This document shows, piece by piece, positions 22,729 to 32,472 of a DNA stretch of 48,691 nt; within the stretch, counting starts at the first letter, position 1; every line of letters starts with the position of its first letter. The DNA comes from an uncultured Pelagibacteraceae bacterium (lineage in GTDB: Bacteria; Pseudomonadota; Alphaproteobacteria; Pelagibacterales; Pelagibacteraceae): positions 1 through 48,691 of the forward strand of contig CACDRL010000010.1 in the NCBI GenBank assembly GCA_902555435.1, read 5' to 3'. The translations under genes and the position numbers were made by a program. The notes under the pieces were generated by a model. It was not told the origin of the DNA. It saw only the letters and a program-made list of their open reading frames with translations, and made no database searches.

Positions 22729-24666
22729 ATGAACAAGATTCTATCTCAAGCCCTTAAGAAAGCTGTCTCCGAATATAGCCCAGAAGTTAAAGAAGTTTCA
22801 AAAGCGAATAAGCCTGATTTATTTTCTTTAAATAATGAAACAGAATTGTTTCAAAACGACAAAGGCATAATTATTAAAATTGATCGATCTAAAGATTCAA
22901 ATCTTACTGATTTTGGTAAAGCAACTTTGAAAGATAGATACCTTGGTTTAAACGAATCCTATCAAGATTTATTTGCTAGAGTAGCAAGCACTTATGCTGA
23001 TGATAATTTACATGCACAGAGAATTTATAATTACATAAGCAACCTTTGGTTTATGCCAGCAACACCAGTTTTATCAAACGGTGGAACCAAAAGAGGGTTA
23101 CCGATTTCATGTTTTTTAAATGAAGCATCTGACAGCTTAGGTGGAATTTTAGATCTTTGGAGTGAGAATGTTTGGCTTGCTGCTAAGGGTGGAGGAATTG
23201 GAAGTTATTGGGGTAACCTAAGATCTATTGGAGAAAAAATTGGAAGAGTTGGAAAAACTTCAGGAATAATTCCTTTTATTAAAGTAATGGATTCGTTAAC
23301 AATGGCAATTAGCCAAGGTTCACTAAGAAGAGGCTCTGCAGCTTGTTATCTTCCTATTGATCATCCTGAGATAGAAGAGTTTATTGAAATGAGAAGACCA
23401 ACTGGAGGAGATCCAAATAGAAAAGCATTAAATTTACATCATGGTGTTTTAGTTTCAGACGCATTTATGAGAGCAGTTGAAACAGATGAACAGTGGGCAT
23501 TAAAAAGTCCAGCAGATGGAACTGTGCAGCAAACTATTTCTGCAAGAAATTTATGGATAAGATTATTAACTGCCAGAATTGAAACTGGTGAGCCTTATAT
23601 AATTTATATAGATACAGTTAACCGACAAATTCCTCAGCATCATAAATTAGCAAATTTAACAGTTAAAACTTCTAACTTATGTAGTGAAATAACTCTTCCC
23701 ACAGGAATTGATAAAGACGGAAGAGATAGAACAGCTGTGTGTTGTTTATCTTCTTTGAATTTAGAAAAATACGAAGAATGGAAAGATGATCCAGATATGA
23801 TTAGTGATGTAATGAGATTTTTAGATAATGTGTTATCTGATTTCATTAACAAAGCTCCTGAACAATTTAAAGATGCTAAATATTCTGCTGAAAGAGAAAG
23901 AAGTGTTGGTTTAGGTGTTATGGGTTTTCATTCTTTCTTGCAGAAAAATAGAATTCCACTTGAGTCTGTAATGGCAAAATCATGGAATAAAAAAATATTT
24001 AAAAATATTCATGAGAAAGTTAACCAAGCTTCTAAAGATTTAGCTGAAGAAAGAGGAGCATGTCCTGATGCTGCTGAGTATGGTTATCAAGAAAGATTTT
24101 CTAACAAAACTGCTATTGCGCCAACAGCATCAATTTCTATTATTTGTGGAGGAGCTTCTCCAGGGGTAGAGCCTATAGCAGCAAATAGTTATACTCACAA
24201 AACTTTGTCTGGCTCATTTAATGTAAGAAATAGATATCTTGAAGAAATTCTTGAAAGTCATGGTAAAAATGATGAGGAAACTTGGTCTAGTATTACTACA
24301 AATCAAGGCTCAGTTAACCATTTAGATTTTTTAACTGATTTAGAAAAAGATGTGTTTAAAACTGCATTTGAACTTAACCAAAACTGGATAATTGAATTGA
24401 GTGGAGATAGAACTCCTTTTATTTCTCAAGCTCAATCAGTTAACTTATTTTTACCTGCAGATGTTCATAAAAAAGAATTACATAAAATTCATTTTGATGC
24501 ATGGAAGAAAGGTTTAAAGAGCCTTTACTACTGTAGATCAAAATCAATTCAAAGAGCTGAGAATGTTAACGACTCCAAGTCAACAGACATCATGGCTAAT
24601 GTATATAAAAATAAATCAACCGAAAATAGCGAACAAGAGTACGAGGAGTGTTTATCATGTCAGTAG
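22729..24666 (+). CDS. nrdA: Ribonucleoside-diphosphate reductase, alpha subunit (class I), without ATP-cone
   Basis: 645 residues. Catalytic residues are recognisable: Cys128 (LPISCFLNE), the Asn316-Cys318-Glu320 triad (SNLCSEITLP), the second redox Cys in AVCCLSSLNLEKY, and the C-terminal CLSC pair at the extreme end that is re-reduced by thioredoxin/glutaredoxin. It reduces ribonucleotides to deoxyribonucleotides with NrdB. The N-terminus goes almost directly into the ten-stranded barrel domain, so the ATP-cone that lets dATP switch off many NrdA enzymes is missing. nrdB starts inside its last codons. Controlled by a promoter with a LexA-type box and palindromes. Confidence 0.93.
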   Translation: MNKILSQALKKAVSEYSPEVKEVSKANKPDLFSLNNETELFQNDKGIIIKIDRSKDSNLTDFGKATLKDRYLGLNESYQDLFARVASTYADDNLHAQRIYNYISNLWFMPATPVLSNGGTKRGLPISCFLNEASDSLGGILDLWSENVWLAAKGGGIGSYWGNLRSIGEKIGRVGKTSGIIPFIKVMDSLTMAISQGSLRRGSAACYLPIDHPEIEEFIEMRRPTGGDPNRKALNLHHGVLVSDAFMRAVETDEQWALKSPADGTVQQTISARNLWIRLLTARIETGEPYIIYIDTVNRQIPQHHKLANLTVKTSNLCSEITLPTGIDKDGRDRTAVCCLSSLNLEKYEEWKDDPDMISDVMRFLDNVLSDFINKAPEQFKDAKYSAERERSVGLGVMGFHSFLQKNRIPLESVMAKSWNKKIFKNIHEKVNQASKDLAEERGACPDAAEYGYQERFSNKTAIAPTASISIICGGASPGVEPIAANSYTHKTLSGSFNVRNRYLEEILESHGKNDEETWSSITTNQGSVNHLDFLTDLEKDVFKTAFELNQNWIIELSGDRTPFISQAQSVNLFLPADVHKKELHKIHFDAWKKGLKSLYYCRSKSIQRAENVNDSKSTDIMANVYKNKSTENSEQEYEECLSCQ

Positions 24667-25670
24667 TAGAAAAAGTTAAGTCAGAAATAATTCAACCACA
24701 AAAAAACAATAATGGGTTGCTCGTTGCAAACCCAGTTTACAAACCTTTTAGATATCCCTGGTGTTATGATGCGTGGTTAACACAACAAAGAATTCACTGG
24801 TTACCAGAAGAAGTTCCACTTGGAGATGATGTTAGAGATTGGCAAAAAAATCTTTCAGCTTCAGAAAAAAATTTATTAACACAAATTTTTAGATTTTTTA
24901 CTCAAGCAGATGTTGAAGTTAGTAACTGTTACATAAGACACTACATGAATGTGTTTAAACCAACCGAAGTATTAATGATGATGTCATCTTTTGCTTCAAT
25001 GGAAACCGTTCACATTGCAGCTTACTCACATTTGTTAGATACAATTGGTATGCCAGAGTCCGAGTATTCAGCATTCATGAAGTATAAAGAAATGAAAGAT
25101 AAGTATGACTACATGCAAGGTTTTGACGTTAAATCAAATCATGATATTGCAAAAACCATTGCTGTATTCAGTGCTTTCACAGAAGGGCTTCAGTTATTTG
25201 CAAGTTTTGCAATTTTGTTAAACTTTCCAAGACATAACAAGATGAAAGGCATGGGCCAAATTGTTACTTGGTCAGTAAGAGATGAGACATTGCATTGTAA
25301 TTCTATGATTAGATTGTTTAAAGATTTTATTAAAGAAAATCCTGAAACATGGACACCACAACTGAAAAAAGAAATTTATGAAGCATGCAGAACAATAGTT
25401 GAGCATGAGGACGCTTTCATCGATTTAGCTTTTCAAATGGGTCCAATGGAAGGTTTAACTGCTGATGATATTAAAAAATATATTCGTTTTATTGCAAACA
25501 GAAGATTAGATCAGCTAGGCTTAGAAGCAATATATGACATTGATAAAAATCCATTAACCTGGTTAGATACAATGTTAAATGCAGTAGAGCATATGAATTT
25601 CTTTGAAGGAAGAGCTACAGAATATTCTAAAGCATCTACGCGAGGAACTTGGGCAGAAGCATTTAGTTAA
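24657..25670 (+). CDS. nrdB: Ribonucleoside-diphosphate reductase, beta subunit (class Ia-type diiron/tyrosyl radical)
   Basis: 337 residues from the ATG at 24657, chosen over a GTG at 24648 because AGGAG at 24644-24648 sits eight bases before the ATG. Diiron ligands and radical Tyr are present: Asp in FTQADVEVSN, Glu116-xx-His119-xxx-Tyr123 (METVHIAAY), Glu in FTEGLQLFAS and Glu-xx-His in RDETLHCNS. The retained Tyr argues for a tyrosyl radical enzyme. No ATP-cone is fused to this subunit either. The gene overlaps nrdA by ten bases and ends eight bases from convergent prpC. Confidence 0.93.
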   Translation: MSVVEKVKSEIIQPQKNNNGLLVANPVYKPFRYPWCYDAWLTQQRIHWLPEEVPLGDDVRDWQKNLSASEKNLLTQIFRFFTQADVEVSNCYIRHYMNVFKPTEVLMMMSSFASMETVHIAAYSHLLDTIGMPESEYSAFMKYKEMKDKYDYMQGFDVKSNHDIAKTIAVFSAFTEGLQLFASFAILLNFPRHNKMKGMGQIVTWSVRDETLHCNSMIRLFKDFIKENPETWTPQLKKEIYEACRTIVEHEDAFIDLAFQMGPMEGLTADDIKKYIRFIANRRLDQLGLEAIYDIDKNPLTWLDTMLNAVEHMNFFEGRATEYSKASTRGTWAEAFS

Positions 25671-25678
25671 ACTTAAAA

Positions 25679-26803
25679 TTATCTTTGATTTAACTGCATT
25701 ACTTTTCGATGCTTGTTACCTTTGTAACTTGCCAAAGGTCTAATAAGTTTGTTAGCAGCATGTTGTTCCATTATGTGAGCAGACCAACCTGTTATTCTAG
25801 AAATGACAAATATTGGAGTAAAAAAGTCAGTCTCAAAACCCATTAGATGATAAGTAGGTCCTGTTGGGTAATCTACGTTTGGATAAATATTTTTTTTCTT
25901 AATCATCACTTTTTCAACAATGTCATAGATTTTTTCAAATTTTTTATCTTTCTTAAGCTTAGCAACTTTACCAAAGTATTTTCTCATAGTTGGAACTCTC
26001 GAATCACCTGATTTATAAACTCTATGTCCAAATCCCATCACTACTTCTTTATTTTTAAGAGCGCTATTTATCCATTTCAGTGCATTTTCTGGTTTTTTAA
26101 TTTTATTCATCATATGCATCACTTCTTCATTAGCTCCACCGTGAAGAGGGCCTTTTAAACTAGCAATTGCACCCGTTATTGCACCGTGTATATCAGATAA
26201 GCTACTTGTTATAGTTCTGGCTGTAAAAGTTGAAACGTTAAAGCTGTGCTCAGCATACAAAATTAAAGAAACATCAAATGCTTTAACAATTTCTTTTTGA
26301 GGAACTTTTCCAAAACACATATAGAAAAAATTTTCAGCAAAAGTTAAGTTTTTCTTTGGTTTTATAATTTTTTTTCCTTTCCTAATTCTATAAAAGGCTG
26401 CTAAGGCAGTTGGCGTTTTTGCAAAAATTCTCAATGCTTTTCTCATATTTGCTTCAGGAGAAGAATCAGTAGTTTCTTTATCCTCTAATCCCATCACGCT
26501 AACAGCAGTTCTCGCAACGTCCATTGGATGAGATTTTTTTGGCATATGTCTTATTATTTCATATAAATTTTTTGTAAGCTCTCTGTTGTTTCTCTCTTCT
26601 TTTTCAAAATGTTTTAGTTCTATTGAGTTTGGAAGATCTTTATTCAATATTAAATATGCAACTTCTTCAAATCTACAGTATTCACATAAATCTTGAGCAG
26701 CATAACCTCTATAAGTTAGAGAGTTAATCTCTGGCATAACTTTTGAAACTTCAGTTTCATCTACAACAATTCCAAGTAAACCTTTTTTAATATCATCACT
26801 CAT
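25679..26803 (-). CDS. prpC: 2-Methylcitrate synthase (citrate synthase family)
   Basis: 374 residues. The citrate synthase catalytic residues are present: His in LKGPLHGGANE, His in GFGHRVYK, and Asp in NVDYPTGPTYHLMG, with AEHSFNVSTFTAR preceding. The size (about 370) and the operon with prpD and prpB indicate the methylcitrate enzyme, which condenses propionyl-CoA with oxaloacetate. It overlaps the prpB stop by one base. Ordinary citrate synthase activity as a side reaction is likely for the family. Confidence 0.9.
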   Translation of the reverse strand: MSDDIKKGLLGIVVDETEVSKVMPEINSLTYRGYAAQDLCEYCRFEEVAYLILNKDLPNSIELKHFEKEERNNRELTKNLYEIIRHMPKKSHPMDVARTAVSVMGLEDKETTDSSPEANMRKALRIFAKTPTALAAFYRIRKGKKIIKPKKNLTFAENFFYMCFGKVPQKEIVKAFDVSLILYAEHSFNVSTFTARTITSSLSDIHGAITGAIASLKGPLHGGANEEVMHMMNKIKKPENALKWINSALKNKEVVMGFGHRVYKSGDSRVPTMRKYFGKVAKLKKDKKFEKIYDIVEKVMIKKKNIYPNVDYPTGPTYHLMGFETDFFTPIFVISRITGWSAHIMEQHAANKLIRPLASYKGNKHRKVMQLNQR

Positions 26804-27699
26804 TATTCATGTCCTTCTGTACTAAAATTGTAAATTTTTTCATCTAAAGAATTATATTTTTCGTATTCTACTAATTCATACAATCTTTTTCTTGTTTGCA
26901 TCTTATCTATTATATTATTTTGATGTCCATTTGCATAAATGTCTCTTAGTCCATCTTCAACATTTTTCATTGCTAGTCTTTGTGTTGTTACTGGATATAT
27001 AACAATATTATATCCAAAGTTTTCTAACTCCTTATAGTTAAATAGCTTGGATTTACCAAATTCTGTCATATTAGCTAATAAAAAACATGAAAGTTCTTTT
27101 CTTACTTTTTCAAAATCCTTTTCATCTTGCAAAGCCTCTGGAAATATAATTTCTGCTCCGGCATCGATGTAGGCTTTACATCTATCAATCATTTTATCAA
27201 TTCCCTCAACACTTTTTGCATCTGAGCGCGCTATAATTTTGAAGTTTTTATCTTTTTTTGCAGCTACACATTCTTTTATTTTCTTAACCATAGCATCTGT
27301 TGAAATAAGTTCCTTATTATCTAGATGTCCACATCTTTTTCTTTCAATTTGATCTTCCAAATGAACACCAGTTAATCCAAACTCTTCAAAAGTTTCTATA
27401 GTTTCTTTACAAGATTTAAAACCTGTATCTATATCAACAATAGTTGGTAGATTAGTTACTCTAGATATTAGATAGGATCTGGTACTTACATCTTGAAGTG
27501 TAGTTAAACCTATATCTGGAAAACCAAGATCATTGGCCATAACGCCTCCTGAAACATAAACTGCATCATAACCAATTTCTTCAATTAATTTTGCTGTTAG
27601 AGGATTATAAGCCCCAGGAACTCTCAGAATTTTATTTGATTTAAGTTTTTGATCAAAATCAATTCTTTTTTGACTTGGTTCTTTTTCAACAAAATGCAT
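26803..27699 (-). CDS. prpB: 2-Methylisocitrate lyase
   Basis: 298 residues, isocitrate lyase/PEP mutase TIM barrel. The catalytic Cys motif KRCGH is preceded by GVHLEDQIER, and the metal-site Asp pair is in TIVDIDTGF; VPGAYNPLTAKLIEEIGYDAVYVSGG is the typical N-terminus. It cleaves 2-methylisocitrate to pyruvate and succinate, the last step of the methylcitrate cycle. It starts in the stop of prpD and its own stop overlaps prpC (both one base), so the three genes are tightly coupled. Confidence 0.92.
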   Translation of the reverse strand: MHFVEKEPSQKRIDFDQKLKSNKILRVPGAYNPLTAKLIEEIGYDAVYVSGGVMANDLGFPDIGLTTLQDVSTRSYLISRVTNLPTIVDIDTGFKSCKETIETFEEFGLTGVHLEDQIERKRCGHLDNKELISTDAMVKKIKECVAAKKDKNFKIIARSDAKSVEGIDKMIDRCKAYIDAGAEIIFPEALQDEKDFEKVRKELSCFLLANMTEFGKSKLFNYKELENFGYNIVIYPVTTQRLAMKNVEDGLRDIYANGHQNNIIDKMQTRKRLYELVEYEKYNSLDEKIYNFSTEGHE

Positions 27700-29201
27700 T
27701 AAAAAATTCCTTTTTTTAAATTTCTTTTTAATTTACTTTTTTTAATTTCAATATTCAATTTATCTAATTGACCAGCTTTTAAGTTTTTTAAATTCTGAAC
27801 ATTTTTTAAAAAACGATCACTCTCACTTTTTTCTAAAATACCATCTGTTAGAGTTAAAAATTTATTAATATAATTTTCTCTTTTAAATGGTCTTGCTCCA
27901 TACGGGTGAGCATCAGCTCTATCTAGTTCCTCAGTTACTTTTTTTCCATTGTTCAATGTAACAATAACTTTTGCTCCAAAAGATTTCTTTTTTGGATTTG
28001 GATCATGATATTTTTTTGTCCACTTTTTATCTTCATAAGTTGTTATTGAATTCCATATCTTAATAGTACTTTTTCTATTAGCTCTTGATTTAGTGTAAGA
28101 TTTTACATGATGCCAATCTCCATCTTCTAGGGCAACTGCAAAAATATACATTATAGAGTGGTCCAAAGTTTCTCTACTTGCATTTGGATCCATTTTTTGT
28201 GGATCATTTGCACCTGTTCCGATTACATAATGTGTATGATGACTTGTATAAATATCTATTTTTTTTATTTGATTTAAATTTGATACTTTTGTTTTTAATT
28301 TTTTTGCAAGGTCTATCAAAGCTTGAGATTGATATTCTGCAGAATATTCTTTTGTGAAAGTTTCTAATATAGCTTTTTTACTTTCTCCTTTTTTAGGTAG
28401 TGGAACTTTATATTTTGCTTTTTTACCATCAAGGATTCTTGCAATTACACTATCTTCACCTTCATAAATAGGGCTTGGTGCTCCTTCTCCTCTCATAACT
28501 CTATCAACAGCCTCTATAGCTAGTTTTCCGGCATGTGCTGGAGCGTATGCTTTCCAGCTGGATATTTCTCCTTTTCTTGATTGTCTTGTAGAAATAGTTG
28601 TGTGTAGTGCTTGCTGAACCGCTTGGTAAATTGTTTCTGTGTTTAATTTTAACATCGACCCTAATCCTGCAGCAACACTTGGACCTAGGTGCGCAATATG
28701 ATCAACTTTATGCTTATGTAAACAAATCCCTTTAACTAAATTTACTTGAACTTCATATGCTGTAATAATACCTCTTAATAAATCTAAACCACTCTTTTTA
28801 TTTTGTTGAGCTACGCTTAATAGTGGGGGAATATTATCACCAGGATGACTGTAATCAGCAGCCAAAAAAGTATCATGAAAATCAAGTTCTCTTACAGCAG
28901 TTCCATTTGACCAAGCAGCCCACTCACAGTCAAATTTTAATTTTGAATTAACACCAAAAAGAGTAGCTCCATTTTTTCTAGAATGTTTCAAAGCCATTTC
29001 TCTTGATGAAATAACAGGTCTTCTATTTAAAGAAGCAATAGCAACCGAAGCATTGTCAATAATTCTATTGATTACCATTTCAATTGCCTCTTTATTCAGT
29101 TTGGCATTGTCACTTGCTATCTCAGCAATTTTCCAGGCAAGTTGTTTTTTCTTTGGCAGATGAATTTTAGAGGGAAAAACTTTAACTGTATGTTGTAACA
29201 A
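27699..29201 (-). CDS. prpD: 2-Methylcitrate dehydratase
   Basis: 500 residues, MmgE/PrpD fold. Recognisable features are [42 protein letters not shown] and [21 protein letters not shown]. It dehydrates 2-methylcitrate to 2-methylaconitate or directly to 2-methylisocitrate. The start is TTG, supported by AAGGAG ending five bases before it (minus strand, 29212-29207); no better ATG exists. First gene of prpDBC, 53 bases after gph on the same strand. No prpE or prpR-type regulator adjoins it. Confidence 0.92.
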   Translation of the reverse strand: MLQHTVKVFPSKIHLPKKKQLAWKIAEIASDNAKLNKEAIEMVINRIIDNASVAIASLNRRPVISSREMALKHSRKNGATLFGVNSKLKFDCEWAAWSNGTAVRELDFHDTFLAADYSHPGDNIPPLLSVAQQNKKSGLDLLRGIITAYEVQVNLVKGICLHKHKVDHIAHLGPSVAAGLGSMLKLNTETIYQAVQQALHTTISTRQSRKGEISSWKAYAPAHAGKLAIEAVDRVMRGEGAPSPIYEGEDSVIARILDGKKAKYKVPLPKKGESKKAILETFTKEYSAEYQSQALIDLAKKLKTKVSNLNQIKKIDIYTSHHTHYVIGTGANDPQKMDPNASRETLDHSIMYIFAVALEDGDWHHVKSYTKSRANRKSTIKIWNSITTYEDKKWTKKYHDPNPKKKSFGAKVIVTLNNGKKVTEELDRADAHPYGARPFKRENYINKFLTLTDGILEKSESDRFLKNVQNLKNLKAGQLDKLNIEIKKSKLKRNLKKGIF

Positions 29202-29254
29202 AATAACTCCTTATTAGTAATTTTGTTTTAATAGCTAAAATAAATTAATCAATA

Positions 29255-29920
29255 TTAAAGATATTCGGATATGATTTTTTCAATTCCAACAAAATCTTTT
29301 ACCAAGTGATTATGATAGATTTCATCAGATTTTTTTTCAGTATATCCATACTTTAACAATATCATTGGGATATCAGCTGCTTTCGCTGAGCTTGCATCAG
29401 TTTCGCTATCTCCAATCATAATTGATTTTTTTAAGTCTCCATCTAATATCTCTATCACTGTCGTTAAGTGTCTAGGATCGGGCTTACAATATTCAAATGT
29501 ATTATAACCAGCTACGTATTCAAAATAATCGTAAATTCCTATTTTCTTTAAAAGATCTACAGCAAGATGTTCTGTTTTATTAGTACAAACAGCCATAGAT
29601 ATTTTTTCATCTTTGCACCAATTTAAAAAATCTTTTACTCCATTTATTAAAGTGCTTTTCTTATAAATATTCTTTCCATAGAAAGACAAAAATTCATCAG
29701 TCATTTCGTTTTGAATTTTTTCATCAAACCATTTCCATTGACCATTAGCTTTTGCCATCATAGCTTTTGCACCTTTACCAACTGCATTTTTTAATTCACC
29801 TAATGTTTTTGTTGGATAACCAAATTTTTTCATTACATGGTTGTGTGCAGTTATTAAATCTGGCGCTGTATCTATTAAAGTCCCATCTAAATCAAACAAT
29901 ACTGTAAATTTTTGTTTCAT
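29255..29920 (-). CDS. gph: Phosphoglycolate phosphatase-like HAD hydrolase
   Basis: 221 residues. All HAD motifs are visible: FDLDGTLIDTAPDL (nucleophile Asp and acid Asp), CTNKTEH (motif II Thr), KPDPRHL (motif III Lys) and MIGDSETDASSAKAA (motif IV). The cap region and length match Gph, which removes 2-phosphoglycolate produced in DNA repair; other small phosphates are possible for the family. It is upstream of prpD on the same strand and divergent from the GlmU-like gene across 69 bases. Confidence 0.85.
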   Translation of the reverse strand: MKQKFTVLFDLDGTLIDTAPDLITAHNHVMKKFGYPTKTLGELKNAVGKGAKAMMAKANGQWKWFDEKIQNEMTDEFLSFYGKNIYKKSTLINGVKDFLNWCKDEKISMAVCTNKTEHLAVDLLKKIGIYDYFEYVAGYNTFEYCKPDPRHLTTVIEILDGDLKKSIMIGDSETDASSAKAADIPMILLKYGYTEKKSDEIYHNHLVKDFVGIEKIISEYL

Positions 29921-29989
29921 ATCAAAAGTATTTTAAAGAAATAATTTGTGAATTAATTAAGATATATACTTAATGTAAAGAAAATCTAG

Positions 29990-30613
29990 ATGAAAGATAC
30001 AAAGAAGCAAAATAATCAAAATAAACTTCGAAATAAGTTTTTAAAAGCTGGCGTTCAAATGATAGGTCTTGAAACTATTTTTTTTTCAAATGATACCAAA
30101 ATTGGAAAAGGAGTTACAATTGAACCATATGTTGTAATTGGTTCTAAAGTTAAAATAGGAAATAATGTAGTCATCAAATCTTTTTCACATCTAGAGTCTT
30201 GTAAGATTGAAAATAAAGTTGAGATAGGTCCCTATGCAAGAATAAGACCTGGTACAATTCTTAAAGAAGGTTCAAAAGTAGGAAATTTTGTAGAGATTAA
30301 AAAATCAACTGTTGGAAACAAATCAAAAATAAATCATTTATCTTATGTTGGAGATAGTGATATTGGTCAAATGGTAAATGTTGGCGCTGGCACAATTACT
30401 TGTAATTACGATGGTGTAAAAAAAAGTAAGACAATAATAAGAGATAAAGTATTTATAGGATCAAATTCATCTTTGGTAGCACCTGTGAAAATTGATAAAG
30501 AAAGTATTGTTGGTGCAGGATCTGTAATAACAAAAAATGTTAAAAAAAAATCTCTAGCACTAACAAGATCTGTACAAGTGGAAATTAAAAATTATAAAAG
30601 AAAAACAAAATAA
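29990..30613 (+). CDS. Stand-alone GlmU-type glucosamine-1-phosphate N-acetyltransferase domain
   Basis: 207 residues consisting only of the left-handed beta-helix half of GlmU. Residues equivalent to the acetyltransferase site are kept: RPG near residue 86, NFVEIKK, His116 and Tyr119 (NHLSYVGDSDIG), NVGAGTITCNYDG with Asn139, and GSNSSLVAPV. Spacing to E. coli GlmU is constant (minus 247). The N-terminal uridylyltransferase domain is absent, and the sequence before the ATG is an AT-rich promoter-like gap rather than a decayed domain. glmS follows after three bases, so amino-sugar supply is the pathway. The UDP-GlcNAc pyrophosphorylase step must be encoded elsewhere. Confidence 0.85.
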   Translation: MKDTKKQNNQNKLRNKFLKAGVQMIGLETIFFSNDTKIGKGVTIEPYVVIGSKVKIGNNVVIKSFSHLESCKIENKVEIGPYARIRPGTILKEGSKVGNFVEIKKSTVGNKSKINHLSYVGDSDIGQMVNVGAGTITCNYDGVKKSKTIIRDKVFIGSNSSLVAPVKIDKESIVGAGSVITKNVKKKSLALTRSVQVEIKNYKRKTK

Positions 30614-30616
30614 ATT

Positions 30617-32437
30617 ATGTGTGGAATTATAGGAATATCTAGCAACAAATCTGTATCTGCAAATATTATAAATTCTTTAAAAAAACTTGAATATAGAGGT
30701 TATGACTCTGCTGGGGTAGCAACTTTATTTGATGGTGAAATTAATGAGGTAAAATCTGAAGGAAGAGTTGATAATTTAGAACAAAACTTTGATCTAAAAT
30801 CTTTAAAAGGGAACATAGGAATAGGTCATGTCAGATGGGCTACTCACGGAGCTCCAAATAGCATTAATGCTCACCCACATTCTTCAGACAATGTATCTGT
30901 TGTCCATAATGGAATAATAGAGAATTCAACAATTCTAAAAAAACATTTAATTAGTAAGGGTCATGCTTTCAAATCTCAGACTGATACCGAGGTAATTGTT
31001 CATTTAATTACTGAAAATTTAAAAATTATGGAACTTGAGGAAGCAATTACTAAAACTTTAAAACAACTACACGGGAGTTTTGCATTAGGTATAATTTTTA
31101 AAGATATTCCTGATTTAATTGTAGGAGCGAGAAGAGGTTCACCATTGGCAGTTGGTTATGGTCCTAATGAAAATTATTTAGGATCAGATTCCTATGCTTT
31201 AAAATCTATGACAAATAAAATTACTTATCTTGATGATGGAGAATTTTGTATTGTTAAAAAAGATCAGGTTCATTTTTACGATGAAGAAGGTAAAAAAATT
31301 AACAAAAAAATTTTAGAATTATCATCAAATGAGTCAAACTATGATAAAGGTGATTTTAAACACTTCATGGCTAAAGAAATAGAAGAGCAGCCTGTAACGA
31401 TAAAAACTGGAATTAAAGAATATTTAGATAGTGTAAATAATGAGATAAATATTTTTAATTTTCCATGGAAAATCAACGAAATTAAATCAATTACATTAAT
31501 TGGCTGTGGCACTGCTTACCATTCTTGCTTAATGGCTAAATATTGGTTTGAAGAATTAACTACTTTAGATGTTAATATCGATATAGCTTCAGAGTTTAGA
31601 TATAGAAAAAATAGATTTAAAGAAGATAGTTTGTATATTTTTGTTTCCCAGTCTGGTGAGACTGCAGATACTTATGCAGCTTTAGATCTATGTAACAAAA
31701 ATAATATGAAAACATGCGCCGTGGTTAATGTAATTGAAAGCTCTATAGCAAGAGACTCAAATTTTGTGTTACCAATTCACTGTGGACCCGAAATTGGTGT
31801 TGCATCTACAAAAGCTTTCTTAGGACAAATACTTGTTTTATATATTTTAGCTTTAAAAATTGGATCTATATCTGGTCAAATTGATAAAAAAAATTATCAA
31901 GATAAAATTAAAGATCTTAAAAACTTACCAAGCCAGATAGAAAAAACTTTATTAGTAGATAATGATATTCAAGCAATCTCCTCAACATTCAATGAAGCTA
32001 AAGGATCTATGTTTCTTGGAAGAGGTTTCTCTTTCCCAATAGCTTTGGAAGGAGCATTGAAATTAAAAGAGTTATCTTACGTTCATGCAGAAGGTTATCC
32101 GGCAGGTGAAATGAAACATGGACCACTTGCATTGATAGAAGAAGGGATGCCAGTTGTCGTTCTAGCACCAAGAGACAGTTACTATAAAAAAACCATTTCA
32201 AATATGCAGGAAGTTATAGCAAGAGGTGCCAAAGTTCTTTTAATTACCAATAAAAGCAAAGATGAGATCGTTTCAGAGAATATTTGGGAAACTATTGAGG
32301 TAGAAAATACTAACGATGATTTACTGCCATTCCTATTAACTGTTCCACTACAAAAACTTGCTTATTATTCTGCTCTTAAAAAGGGTTATGATATAGATAA
32401 GCCAAGAAATTTAGCTAAATCAGTCACAGTTGAATAA
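30617..32437 (+). CDS. glmS: Glutamine-fructose-6-phosphate aminotransferase (isomerizing)
   Basis: 606 residues, full length. Cys2 (MCGIIGISS) is the glutaminase nucleophile, with YRGYDSAG, GHVRWATHGAP and VVHNGIIEN in the glutaminase domain; two SIS domains follow (GCGTAYHSCLMAKYW, SQSGETADTYAAL, GRGFSFPIALEGALKLKE), ending KPRNLAKSVTVE. It makes glucosamine-6-phosphate, the precursor for the acetyltransferase encoded just upstream. The leader is only three bases, so no glmS ribozyme is present and the two genes are cotranscribed. Confidence 0.96.
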   Translation: MCGIIGISSNKSVSANIINSLKKLEYRGYDSAGVATLFDGEINEVKSEGRVDNLEQNFDLKSLKGNIGIGHVRWATHGAPNSINAHPHSSDNVSVVHNGIIENSTILKKHLISKGHAFKSQTDTEVIVHLITENLKIMELEEAITKTLKQLHGSFALGIIFKDIPDLIVGARRGSPLAVGYGPNENYLGSDSYALKSMTNKITYLDDGEFCIVKKDQVHFYDEEGKKINKKILELSSNESNYDKGDFKHFMAKEIEEQPVTIKTGIKEYLDSVNNEINIFNFPWKINEIKSITLIGCGTAYHSCLMAKYWFEELTTLDVNIDIASEFRYRKNRFKEDSLYIFVSQSGETADTYAALDLCNKNNMKTCAVVNVIESSIARDSNFVLPIHCGPEIGVASTKAFLGQILVLYILALKIGSISGQIDKKNYQDKIKDLKNLPSQIEKTLLVDNDIQAISSTFNEAKGSMFLGRGFSFPIALEGALKLKELSYVHAEGYPAGEMKHGPLALIEEGMPVVVLAPRDSYYKKTISNMQEVIARGAKVLLITNKSKDEIVSENIWETIEVENTNDDLLPFLLTVPLQKLAYYSALKKGYDIDKPRNLAKSVTVE

Positions 32438-32472
32438 AGTATAAACTCTGCTAAAACACCCCTAGGTTGAAT

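Noticed and set aside
24648..24656. GTG start giving three extra residues to NrdB
   Set aside because: AGGAG overlaps this GTG and is correctly spaced for the ATG at 24657.
30614..30616. glmS ribozyme upstream of glmS
   Set aside because: Only three bases separate glmS from the preceding gene; no room for the element.
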